Below are positions 1-6,379 of a DNA stretch of 6,379 nucleotides, in pieces. The stretch is from Thermoleophilia bacterium. GTDB taxonomy: Bacteria > Actinomycetota > Thermoleophilia > Gaiellales > Gaiellaceae. Both the position numbers and the translations under genes were made by a program. The stretch is taken from the NCBI GenBank assembly GCA_025927435.1, contig JAICLM010000125.1, forward strand, positions 1 to 6,379, given 5' to 3'. Within the stretch, counting starts at the first letter, position 1, and every line of letters begins with the position of its first letter. The notes beneath the pieces are model-generated. The model made no database searches, had not been told where the DNA came from, and saw nothing but the letters and a program-made list of their open reading frames with translations.

Positions 1-1
1 G

Positions 2-1576
2 TACGAGGAGCATGGCCTCGGCTTTGCCGAGCGGCTGCGCGGGATGTTCGCGGCCGCGATCTGGGACGCCCGCCGTCGCCGCCTCGTGCTCGCACGCGAC
101 CGCTATGGGATCAAGCCCCTCTACTACCGGCACGTCGGCGGAGAGCTGCGGTTCGCGTCCGAGCTCCGTGCCCTGCCACGCGGCGAGATCGACCTCGACG
201 CGCTCGAGGCGTTCCTCGCCTTCAACTCGATCCCGTCGCCGTACTCGATCTTCCGCGACGTGCGGAAGCTGCCGGCCGGGCACGTGCTCGTCTGGGAGGA
301 CGGCGAGGTCTCGCTCGAGCGCTACGCGCGGCCGGGCCCCGCGGGCGCGGACGAGCTGCGCGACGGCGACGAGGCCGAGCTCGTGGAGGAGTTACGCGCG
401 CGGTTGCGCGACTCGGTACGCGCCCACTTGCTCTCGGACGTGCCGGTCGGCGTGCTCCTCTCGGGCGGCGTCGATTCGGCTGCGCTCGCGGCGCTGGCGG
501 CCCAGGAGACACCGGAACCGGTGCACACCTTCACCATCGGCTTCGCGGAGCGCAGCTTCGACGAGCGGGACGACGCGCGCCTGGTCGCGCAGCGCTACGG
601 GACGGAGCACCACGAGCTCCTCGTCCGGCCCGAGCCGGAGCTGCTGCTGCGAGCGCTCGCCGAGGCGTTCGACGAGCCGTTCGCCGACTCCTCGGCGCTC
701 CCGACCTACCTCGTCTCGCAGCTCGCGGCCGAGCACGTGAAGGTCGCGCTCTCGGGCGAGGGCGGGGACGAGCTCTTCGGCGGCTACTACACGTATGTCG
801 CCGACCTCCTGTCGGACCACCTGGCGCCGCTCGCGCGAGTCGCGCGGCCGCTGGTCGACGCGTTGCCCGCCTCCACGCGCAAGGCGAGCGTCGACTACAA
901 GGCGAAGCGGTTCGTGCGCGCCGCGCACCTGCCGCCGCTCGAGCGGCACCACGGCTGGAAAGAGATCTTCTCGGTCGACGCGCGCACGGAGCTGACGGGA
1001 CGACGTGCGACCTTCGACCCGGTCGACGTCTATCGCGCGCGCTACTCCGAGACCGCGGGCGCGCCGCAGCTCGCGCGGCTCCAGGACGTGGACTTCGGCG
1101 TCTACCTCGTCGACGACCTGCTCGTGAAGACGGACCGCGCCTCGATGGCGCACTCGCTGGAGGCGCGGGTCCCGTTCCTCGATCCGCTCGTGACAAACCT
1201 CGCGTTCGCGCTGCCGACGCGCCTCAAGGTGCGCGGCCTCGCGAAGAAGGTGCTTTTGCGAAAGGCGGTGGAGCCGCTGCTGCCGGCGGAGGTCGTGCAC
1301 GGCCGCAAGCGCGGGTTCTCGATCCCGGCCGCGGCGTGGCTGCGCGGCGAGCTCGAGCCGTTCGCGCGCGCAACACTGTCTCCGGAGAACCTGCAGCGAC
1401 AGGGGTTCTTCCACCCGCAGCCCGTCACGCGGCTGATAGACGAGCACGTCGCCGGGCGCGAGGACTGGAGCCGCCAGCTGTGGGGGCTGCTCGCGTTCAC
1501 CCTCTGGTACGAGCGGCATGTCGAGCAGGGGCCGCCCCGGCTCGAGTCGGCGCGGATGGAAGCGCTCGCCGCGTGA
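2..1576 (+). CDS. asnB: Asparagine synthetase (glutamine-hydrolysing) family amidotransferase, 5'-truncated
   Basis: This is an AsnB-family enzyme. The family uses glutamine-derived ammonia and ATP to amidate aspartate; relatives in polysaccharide loci are thought to amidate other carboxylates such as sugar acids. The frame is open to the left window edge, and 14 residues precede the first internal Met at 44. They match the end of the N-terminal Ntn glutaminase domain (ERLRGMFAAAIWD, then ARDRYGIKPLYY), so that Met is not the start. About 100 N-terminal residues, including the catalytic Cys, lie outside the window. Visible residues number 524. The synthetase domain has the PP-loop SGGVDS at about 154-159, GEGGDELFGG at about 252-261, DRASMAHSLEARVPFLD at about 378-394, and KRGFSIP near residue 436. 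All key ATP-site motifs look intact. The stop overlaps the next gene, which implies co-transcription and coupling. The family is certain; the physiological acceptor is not, and polysaccharide amidation is inferred from the neighbours. Confidence 0.93.
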   Translation, partial: YEEHGLGFAERLRGMFAAAIWDARRRRLVLARDRYGIKPLYYRHVGGELRFASELRALPRGEIDLDALEAFLAFNSIPSPYSIFRDVRKLPAGHVLVWEDGEVSLERYARPGPAGADELRDGDEAELVEELRARLRDSVRAHLLSDVPVGVLLSGGVDSAALAALAAQETPEPVHTFTIGFAERSFDERDDARLVAQRYGTEHHELLVRPEPELLLRALAEAFDEPFADSSALPTYLVSQLAAEHVKVALSGEGGDELFGGYYTYVADLLSDHLAPLARVARPLVDALPASTRKASVDYKAKRFVRAAHLPPLERHHGWKEIFSVDARTELTGRRATFDPVDVYRARYSETAGAPQLARLQDVDFGVYLVDDLLVKTDRASMAHSLEARVPFLDPLVTNLAFALPTRLKVRGLAKKVLLRKAVEPLLPAEVVHGRKRGFSIPAAAWLRGELEPFARATLSPENLQRQGFFHPQPVTRLIDEHVAGREDWSRQLWGLLAFTLWYERHVEQGPPRLESARMEALAA

Positions 1577-2589
1577 AGGTCTGGATCGACATGACGGCGC
1601 CGGCGCACGTCCTCGTGTTCCGGCCGCTCGTCGAGATCATGCGCGGGCGCGGCGACGAGGTGGAGATCACGGCCCGCGACTACGCACAGACCCTCGAGCT
1701 GCTCGAGCTGCACGGCCTCGAGGCTGCCGAGGTCGTCGGGCGACACGGCGGCCGGTCGCGCCTGCAGAAGGCGCGGCAGATGACGCACCGACTCGGGGCC
1801 CTGCGGAAGTGGGCCCGCGGCCGCGGCTTCGACGTCGCCCTCGCGCACGGCTCGCACGAGCTGACGATCTCGGCGCGTCGGCTCGGTATCCCGAGCTCGA
1901 CCACGTTCGACTACGAGTTCGCGACCCTGCAGCACCAGCTCGGCTGCCGCGCGGCGACGCGGGTCGTCGTGCCGGACGCGATCCCGCCGGAGCGCCTTCG
2001 GCCGTACGGCGTTCGCCCGCCGAAGCTCGTCCAGTACCCGGGCCTGAAGGAGGAGTACTACCTCGCGGACTTCGAGCCGGACCGGTCGCTGCTGGAGCGC
2101 TTCGACGTCGACCCTGCGCGCGTGCTCGTCGTCCTGCGGCCGCCGCCCGACGTGTCGCTCTACCACCGGCACTCGAATCCGCTCTTCCCGCAGACGGTCC
2201 AGCACCTCGGCCGGTCGGAGCAGGTGCAGGCGTTCGTGCTACCGCGGACGGACGAGCAACGCGAGTACGTGCGCGGACTCGGGCTGCCGTCGGTGATCGT
2301 CCCGGAGGGCGCCGTCGACGCGCAGAGCCTGATCGCGCTCGCCGACCTCGTCGTCTCGGCCGGCGGGACGATGAACCGTGAGGCAGCGGCGCTGGGCGTG
2401 CCCGTCTACACCACCTACGGCGGTCGGCTCGGCGGCGTCGACGAGGGGCTGATCCGGGACGGGCGCCTCAAGCCGCTCACCGACCCACGGGCGTTGGAGC
2501 TGACGAAGCGCGATTCGGCGTCGACTCCTCGAGTGCGGCGGGAGCCGAGCGAGATGCTCCGGCTTCTGCTCTCGGCACTCGACGCCTGA
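1573..2589 (+). CDS. DUF354 family protein, GT-B/epimerase-like, probable glycan biosynthesis
   Basis: The 338-residue product matches the DUF354 family in length and layout. The N-terminus MKVWIDMTAPAHVLVFRPL is the family hallmark, followed by ARDYAQTLELLELHGL at about 34-49 and a GSHELTISARRLGIPS segment near 93-108. The second half carries a nucleotide-sugar-binding-like segment, VSAGGTMNREAAALGVPVY, at about 261-279. It resembles the C-terminal donor-binding loop of UDP-GlcNAc 2-epimerases and MurG-like GT-B enzymes. No signal peptide or membrane helix is visible, so it is probably cytosolic. The GTG at 1573 is chosen because it gives the conserved MKVWID start and overlaps the upstream stop by four bases (GTGA). 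A GGAAG about 10 bases upstream may serve as ribosome binding site. The next Met, at 1591, would remove the conserved first strand. DUF354 has no firmly established reaction to my knowledge; a role in surface glycan synthesis is inferred from fold and neighbours. Confidence 0.9.
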   Translation: MKVWIDMTAPAHVLVFRPLVEIMRGRGDEVEITARDYAQTLELLELHGLEAAEVVGRHGGRSRLQKARQMTHRLGALRKWARGRGFDVALAHGSHELTISARRLGIPSSTTFDYEFATLQHQLGCRAATRVVVPDAIPPERLRPYGVRPPKLVQYPGLKEEYYLADFEPDRSLLERFDVDPARVLVVLRPPPDVSLYHRHSNPLFPQTVQHLGRSEQVQAFVLPRTDEQREYVRGLGLPSVIVPEGAVDAQSLIALADLVVSAGGTMNREAAALGVPVYTTYGGRLGGVDEGLIRDGRLKPLTDPRALELTKRDSASTPRVRREPSEMLRLLLSALDA

Positions 2590-2636
2590 GCGACTCGCGG
2601 GCACGCCCAGGCGAGCGTGCCGAGCCGCGAACCGTT

Positions 2637-2642
2637 TAGGCT
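2637..2642 (+). promoter_or_regulatory. Possible -10 element (TAGGCT)
   Basis: TAGGCT fits the actinobacterial TANNNT -10 pattern and sits in a locally less GC-rich spot (CCGTTTAGGCT). It lies 28 bases before the ATG at 2671, which would leave a leader of about 20 bases holding the ribosome binding site. No convincing -35 hexamer is visible at the expected distance. This is weak support for separate transcription of the small downstream gene. Confidence 0.28.
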
Positions 2643-2658
2643 CCCCCGACACCGAGCG

Positions 2659-2665
2659 AGAGGAG
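2659..2665 (+). promoter_or_regulatory. Ribosome binding site (AGAGGAG)
   Basis: AGAGGAG ends five bases before the ATG at 2671. It is the clearest Shine-Dalgarno sequence in the window. It fixes the start of the 87-residue gene at 2671 rather than at in-frame start codons further upstream, which would give a low-complexity arginine- and proline-rich extension. Confidence 0.7.
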
Positions 2666-2670
2666 CCCTG

Positions 2671-2934
2671 ATGCACGCAGTCGTCGTACGGGTGACAGTT
2701 GACGATCCTGAGGCCAGTGAGCAGAGGCTGCGCGAAGAGGTGGTACCGCAGGCGTCTCGCGCCCCCGGTTTTCAGGCGGGCTACTGGACGCGTGAAGGTA
2801 ACAGCGGTCTCTCGATGGCCATCTTCGATTCGGAAGAGAACGCCCGCGCAGCAGCCGACCGGATTCCGGCGATGGTTCCTGATGGCGTGAATGTGGAGGG
2901 CGTCGAGGTGCGGGCGGTAGTCGCCTCGGCATGA
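2671..2934 (+). CDS. Small dimeric alpha/beta-barrel-like (ABM-like) protein, function unknown
   Basis: The product has 87 residues. Its pattern is beta strand (HAVVVRVTVDD), helix (PEASEQRLREEVVPQASRA), strand (FQAGYWTREG), strand (GLSMAIFDSEE), helix (NARAAADRIPAMV), then a final strand (VNVEGVEVRAVVASA). This is the ferredoxin-like order of stress-responsive A/B barrel, or antibiotic-biosynthesis-monooxygenase-like, proteins, which usually dimerise. The segment around APGFQAGYWTR resembles the loop these proteins use before their second strand. No catalytic residue can be assigned, and many family members have no known substrate. A strong ribosome binding site supports the ATG. GC is about 64% by hand count, clearly below its neighbours, and the 81-base gap from the DUF354 gene suggests an independent unit rather than part of the glycan operon. 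The fold assignment is from pattern only; a function is not claimed. Confidence 0.8.
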   Translation: MHAVVVRVTVDDPEASEQRLREEVVPQASRAPGFQAGYWTREGNSGLSMAIFDSEENARAAADRIPAMVPDGVNVEGVEVRAVVASA

Positions 2935-2983
2935 GTTCCCCGACGGTCGTCTTCGCCCGAGCGCCTGTCAACGCCCGAGCGGG

Positions 2984-3214
2984 TCAGTCGTCGCCCCAGT
3001 CGAACTCCGGCAGAGGCCGCTCCCCGGACGTGTCCCAGGACGATTCGTGGTCGAGCCAGTGCTCCTGGCTGTCCGTGGCCGCCGCCGGTTCCTCTGTCGC
3101 GGGAGGGCCGGGGTCGCGGTAGCGGTCGAGCGGCATCCGCCGTTCGAGCCGCTTGTTCCGCTCGCAGAGCGCGAGATGCTCGGAGATCACGCGATCGAAC
3201 GAGGTCTCGGTCAT
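2984..3214 (-). CDS. Small uncharacterised protein downstream of the helicase gene
   Basis: I do not recognise a named family for this 76-residue product. It begins MTETSFDRVISEHLALCER and continues through NKRLERRMPLDRYRD. This charged, probably helical N-terminal half of about 35 residues looks like a short coiled coil. It is followed by a proline/alanine/glutamate-rich linker and an acidic aromatic tail ending PEFDWGDD. There is no signal peptide, membrane segment or metal-binding cluster. The gene follows the helicase on the same strand after about 40 bases, so co-transcription is likely. Only a weak ribosome binding site (CAGGG) is visible, and it lies inside a small inverted repeat. Composition is protein-like rather than the arginine/serine-rich pattern of shadow frames here, which is the main reason to call it real. 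A link to the helicase is inferred from position only. Confidence 0.62.
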   Translation of the reverse strand: MTETSFDRVISEHLALCERNKRLERRMPLDRYRDPGPPATEEPAAATDSQEHWLDHESSWDTSGERPLPEFDWGDD

Positions 3215-3222
3215 CGACGCAC

Positions 3223-3236
3223 CCTGCCAGGGCAGG
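3223..3236 (-). repeat. Short inverted repeat between helicase stop and small gene start
   Basis: CCTGCC (3223-3228) and GGCAGG (3231-3236) are exact inverted copies separated by two bases. In RNA this could form a 5-bp GC-rich hairpin with a four-base loop. It lies between two genes on the minus strand and covers the only purine-rich stretch (CAGGG) that could act as ribosome binding site for the small gene. It has no U-tract, so it does not look like an intrinsic terminator. Confidence 0.45.
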
Positions 3237-3254
3237 CGGACAGATCGGATGGGC

Positions 3255-5081
3255 TCAGGCGGCGACGTCGGCGAGCCGCGCGAGCAGCTCAGGGCCGTAG
3301 CGCTCGAGCTTCGCCGGGCCGATCCCCGGCACCGCCGCCAGCTCCGCGAGCGTCCGCGGCGTACGCGCCACGAGCTCGGCGAGCGTCCGGTCGTTGAAGA
3401 CGACGTACGCGGGGACCTCGTCCGCGCGCGCCCGCGCGAGCCGCCACTCCCTGAGCGCCTCGACCGCCGGGGTCTGCTCGAGCTCGGGCTTCTCCTGCCG
3501 GGGGAGCGCCGGCGCGGCCGCGCGCACGCCGAGCTCGTCGAGGAACCGGCTCGGCTTGCCCTCCCACGTCACCAGCAGATGCCTCTTGGCCCGCGTCAGC
3601 CCGACGTAGAACAGCCGGCGTTCTTCCGCAACGTCGCCGCGCCGCACCGGGAGCTCTCCCTCCTCGACCCGCGGCAGGAAGACGGCCTCCCACTCGAGGC
3701 CCTTCGCCCGGTGCAGCGTCAGCAGATGAACCCCACGCCCGGCGCTCTCGCCGAAGCGCTCGTGGAGCAGCTCGAGGAATCCGTCGACCTCACCGCCGAA
3801 CTCCTCCGCGAGCCGCACGAGCCGCGCCAGGTCGGCCTGCCGCGTCTGCTCGCGCTCGCCGAGCTTGTCCGGAATCTCGGTGAGTAGTCCCTGGCGAACC
3901 GCGAGCTCGCGCACGATCTCGGCCGCGGGCCCCCGCCGGCCGCGGAGCGCCTTCAGCAGTTGGCGGGCCGCGTCCCGCGCCAGCAGCGACGCGCCCTGGA
4001 ACGCGATGCCAGCCGTGTGGAACGCCTCCTCGAACTCGCTCGTGCGCGCGTTCGTGCGCACGAGCACCGCCATTTCCTCGAGCGCAAGCCCGTCGTCGTG
4101 CAACCGCCGCACGTGTGCGGCGACGCCCAGCGCCGGCCCGACCAGCGGTTCCGGCCCCTCCGGAACCGTCGGCGCGAGCGTCTTCGCGGAACCACCGAGC
4201 TGCGGCACGAGGCGGTTCGCGAGCTCGAGCACCTGTGGCGTGGACCGGTAGTTCCGCTCGAGCCGCACGACCTGCGTGTTCGGGAAGCGCCGCGGCAGCG
4301 CCAGCAGCCACTCCGCGCTCGCGCCCGTGAAGCCATAGATCGCCTGGTAGTCGTCGCCGACCGCGCAAAGGTCGTACCGGTCGCCCAGCCAGAGATCGAG
4401 CAGCGACTGCTGGAGGAAGTTGACGTCCTGGTACTCGTCGACCGTGAACGCTCGCCACCGGTGGTGCACGGCCGCCCGCGCCCCTTCGTTCTCTTCCAGC
4501 AGCCGCACCGTCCGCTCGAGCAGGTCCTCGAAGTCGAGCATCCCCTCCGCGGCCTTGCGCCGCTCGTATTCCCGGAACACCCGCTGCGAGAGGTCGGGCG
4601 GGATCGGCGGCTCGTGGTCGCCGAGCCGATCGCGGTACGTCTCGGGCGTGAGGCGCCGGTTCTTCGCCCACTCGATCTCCGTCGCGAGGTCGCCCGCCGG
4701 CCGGAACCGGAACGCGCCCGGAAGCGAGTTGCCGATGCGCCGCAGGAGCGGAGCCTTCGAGGGGAGGATGCGCCCCGGATCGCCCTCGAAGTGCCGGAGC
4801 AGCGCCAGCGCCGCCGAGTGGAAGGTCGAGGCGCGCACCCCGTCGGCCCCGAGCGCGCCCAGCCGCGAGCGGAGCTCACCGGCCGCCTTGTCCGTGAATG
4901 TCACGGCCACGATCTGCCCGGGCTCGAACGCCCCCGCCGCGACCTGGAACGCGATGCGGCGCGTGATCGTGGTCGTCTTGCCCGTCCCCGCCCCCGCGAG
5001 GATGCACAGCGGCCCGCGAGTCGTCTCGACCGCCGCGCGCTGTTCGGTGTTCAGTCCTGCAAGGATCCGGTCCGTATCCAG
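3255..5081 (-). CDS. UvrD/PcrA-type SF1A DNA helicase with C-terminal HRDC domain
   Basis: This is an ATP-dependent 3'-to-5' helicase of superfamily 1A, the class acting in excision repair and replication-fork clearance. The proposed product is 608 residues. Motifs in order: Q motif LNTEQ (10-14), Walker A GAGTGKTT (30-37), motif Ia VTFTDKAA (60-67), motif Ib TFHS (86-89), Walker B DEYQD (215-219), motif III VGDDYQAIYGFTGA (241-254), motif IV LERNYRST (274-281), motif V TLHRAKGLEWEAVF (455-468), and motif VI RRLFYVGLTRAKR (488-500). An HRDC domain follows (about 539-607, with VPGIGPAKLERYG). Layout resembles actinobacterial UvrD2, but the four-cysteine module known in mycobacterial UvrD2 is absent. 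The start is a problem: no in-frame ATG, GTG or TTG lies upstream of Walker A, and a stop sits at 5118-5120. CTG at 5081 is proposed because it gives a family-like N-terminus (MDTDRILAGLNTEQ). Starting at GTG 4910 would remove Walker A. The gene follows the CapD-type gene by 47 bases. Confidence 0.9.
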   Translation of the reverse strand: MDTDRILAGLNTEQRAAVETTRGPLCILAGAGTGKTTTITRRIAFQVAAGAFEPGQIVAVTFTDKAAGELRSRLGALGADGVRASTFHSAALALLRHFEGDPGRILPSKAPLLRRIGNSLPGAFRFRPAGDLATEIEWAKNRRLTPETYRDRLGDHEPPIPPDLSQRVFREYERRKAAEGMLDFEDLLERTVRLLEENEGARAAVHHRWRAFTVDEYQDVNFLQQSLLDLWLGDRYDLCAVGDDYQAIYGFTGASAEWLLALPRRFPNTQVVRLERNYRSTPQVLELANRLVPQLGGSAKTLAPTVPEGPEPLVGPALGVAAHVRRLHDDGLALEEMAVLVRTNARTSEFEEAFHTAGIAFQGASLLARDAARQLLKALRGRRGPAAEIVRELAVRQGLLTEIPDKLGEREQTRQADLARLVRLAEEFGGEVDGFLELLHERFGESAGRGVHLLTLHRAKGLEWEAVFLPRVEEGELPVRRGDVAEERRLFYVGLTRAKRHLLVTWEGKPSRFLDELGVRAAAPALPRQEKPELEQTPAVEALREWRLARARADEVPAYVVFNDRTLAELVARTPRTLAELAAVPGIGPAKLERYGPELLARLADVAA

Positions 5082-5128
5082 GTCGCCGAGGCTAACGTCG
5101 GCACCGGCCGGGGACCGTCAGTGAAGGG

Positions 5129-6379
5129 TCAGGGATTCGTGTCGATGCCGTGCTCGATCCGAGGCTCGATCTCGAGCACGTAGCTGCCCGTGTCCGAGAG
5201 CTTTCGCCGCTCGATCCGCTGGGGCTTGTCCACGATGGTGCGGAGCTTTCCCACGACCTCGAGCGTGTCTCCCTCGTCGGCCAGCCGCTCGAGCTCGGCG
5301 AGTTGTCCGGCGAGCCAGTCGGGATCGACCGCCGGCCGGCTCAGCCGCATGATCTTCGGGTGCGTCGTCTCGCCGACCTCGTCGGCTTCGCTCCACAGCT
5401 CCTCATGGATCTTCTCGCCCGGCCTCGACCCGACGAACGCGATCCGAACGTCACGCGGCCCCATGTCCGGATCGTCCGGGAGGCGCGGCTGCTTGCCCGA
5501 CAGGCGGATCATGTTCTGCGCAAGATCGACGATGCGGACCGGCTCGCCCATGTCGAGCACGAACACCTGACCGCGGCCGCCGATCGCGCCGGCCTGCACG
5601 ACGAGGGAGACCGCCTCCGGAATCGTCATGAAATAGCGCGTCATCTCGGGGTGCGTCACCGTGACGGGGCCGCCCTTCTCGATCTGCTTGCGGAAGATCG
5701 GGATCACGCTCCCGGATGAGTTGAGGACGTTGCCGAACCGCACGGCGACGAAGCGGGTTGCGACATCGCGACGGTGGCCGAACGACTCGACGATCCACTC
5801 GCAGAGCGCCTTCGACTGGCCCATCACAGTCTTCGGGTTGACCGCCTTGTCGGTCGAGATGAAGACGAAGCGCTCGACGCCGAACTCCGCCGCGAGCTCG
5901 ACCAGGATGCGCGTGCCCACGATGTTGTTGCGCACCGACTCGAGCGGATGCGTCTCGAGCATGGCGACGTGCTTGTACGCCGCGGCGTGGAACACGACCG
6001 TCGGCTGGTACTTCTCGAACACCTCGCGCCGCATCGCCTTCCGGTCCTTGACGTCGATGAGCTTCGGCAGCGCGGCGGTGAAGTCGCGCTCGGCAACGAG
6101 CTCGCGCTCGATCTCGAACAACGGGCCCTCGGCGTTGTCGACGAGGATCAGGCGCGACGGCCGGACCCGCGCGATCTGGCGGCAGAGCTCCGAGCCGATC
6201 GACCCACCGGCGCCCGTCACGAGCACGGTGTGACCCTCCAGGTACGCGGCCACCTCGTTGAAGTCGACCTCGACCTGCTCCCGGCCGAGCACGTCCTCGA
6301 CGGACACGGGACGGATCTGGCCGGCGAGCCCGACCTCTCCGGTGATCAGCTCGTAGAGGCCAGGCAGTGTCTTGACCAC
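5129..6379 (-). CDS. FlaA1/CapD-type nucleotide-sugar 4,6-dehydratase/epimerase, 5'-truncated
   Basis: This is a polysaccharide-biosynthesis SDR enzyme of the CapD/WbpM/PglF group, which typically converts UDP-GlcNAc to 4-keto-6-deoxy sugars at the membrane. Visible are 417 codons; the frame is open to the right window edge. The first residues (VKTLPGLYELITG, then SVEDVLGRE) correspond to the linker after the membrane and CoA-binding-like regions of full-length homologues, so the GTG at the edge is internal and some 200 or more N-terminal residues are missing. The SDR domain has the NAD-binding loop TGAGGSIG (about 55-62), HAAAYKHV (131-138), the active-site STDKAV (175-180), and MGQSK (186-190), where Met replaces the usual SDR Tyr, as expected for this subfamily. 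RFGNVLNSSGSVIPIF (214-229) and MTRYFMTIPEA (246-256) are further family blocks. The exact product (dehydratase or C5 epimerase) cannot be told from sequence alone. It supports a surface-glycan role for the region and may be co-transcribed with the helicase. Confidence 0.93.
   Translation of the reverse strand: MVKTLPGLYELITGEVGLAGQIRPVSVEDVLGREQVEVDFNEVAAYLEGHTVLVTGAGGSIGSELCRQIARVRPSRLILVDNAEGPLFEIERELVAERDFTAALPKLIDVKDRKAMRREVFEKYQPTVVFHAAAYKHVAMLETHPLESVRNNIVGTRILVELAAEFGVERFVFISTDKAVNPKTVMGQSKALCEWIVESFGHRRDVATRFVAVRFGNVLNSSGSVIPIFRKQIEKGGPVTVTHPEMTRYFMTIPEAVSLVVQAGAIGGRGQVFVLDMGEPVRIVDLAQNMIRLSGKQPRLPDDPDMGPRDVRIAFVGSRPGEKIHEELWSEADEVGETTHPKIMRLSRPAVDPDWLAGQLAELERLADEGDTLEVVGKLRTIVDKPQRIERRKLSDTGSYVLEIEPRIEHGIDTNP

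Noticed and set aside
392..1519. Long minus-strand open frame (375 codons) opposite the amidotransferase gene
   Set aside because: Arginine/glutamate/leucine-rich and without domain motifs; it is the antisense shadow expected from high-GC codon bias opposite a well-supported gene.
1336..1572. N-terminal extension of the DUF354 frame upstream of GTG 1573
   Set aside because: The added residues are arginine/alanine-rich, overlap the conserved C-terminus of the amidotransferase, and precede the family's natural MKVWID start.
1102..2205. Minus-strand open frame spanning the amidotransferase/DUF354 junction
   Set aside because: It crosses two convincing plus-strand genes, has no family-like motifs, and has a composition typical of shadow frames.
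2935..2983. Possible bidirectional terminator, and a 10-base direct repeat CGCCCGAGCG (2954-2963 and 2972-2981), between the converging genes
   Set aside because: No stem longer than about four base pairs and no T-tract is visible. The repeat has two copies of a GC-rich 10-mer, which can arise by chance here.
5051..5104. GTG at 5104 (minus strand) as helicase start
   Set aside because: It is in a different frame from the helicase and reaches a stop after about 17 codons; it would work only with a frameshift, for which no slippery sequence is seen.
3960..5183. Long plus-strand open frame (407 codons) opposite the helicase
   Set aside because: Arginine-rich, repetitive composition, no recognisable motif, and lies entirely opposite conserved helicase motifs and the end of the CapD-type gene.

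Overview
This is a GC-rich (roughly 70-75% in most coding stretches, counted by eye) bacterial chromosomal window with tightly packed genes. Base composition, codon use, GTG/CTG-type starts and a UvrD-type helicase carrying a C-terminal HRDC domain point to an actinobacterium, possibly a deep-branching Thermoleophilia/Gaiellales-like lineage. That lineage call is an inference from style, not a marker-gene result.

The left half is on the + strand. It holds an asparagine synthetase-type amidotransferase cut by the left window edge (2-1576), then a DUF354 glycosyltransferase-like protein whose GTG start overlaps the amidotransferase stop (1573-2589). After 81 bases with a good ribosome binding site comes an 87-residue protein that looks like a dimeric alpha/beta-barrel (ABM-like) protein (2671-2934). 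The right half is on the - strand, reading leftward: a FlaA1/CapD-type nucleotide-sugar dehydratase/epimerase cut by the right window edge (6379-5129), a UvrD/PcrA-family helicase (about 5081-3255), and a small uncharacterised 76-residue protein (3214-2984). The two halves converge, with 49 bases between their stop codons.

The amidotransferase, DUF354 protein and CapD-type enzyme fit together as parts of a surface-polysaccharide locus: nucleotide-sugar modification, glycan assembly, and possibly amidation of a sugar acid. The helicase and its small downstream neighbour are a DNA-maintenance pair placed inside or at the edge of that locus.

The oddest point is the helicase start. Its conserved N-terminus (Q motif and Walker A) lies well upstream of the first ATG/GTG/TTG in frame. 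The gene must therefore start at a CTG or another rare codon, or carry a sequence error. I saw no CRISPR array, RNA gene, insertion sequence, or convincing new defence or mobile system.
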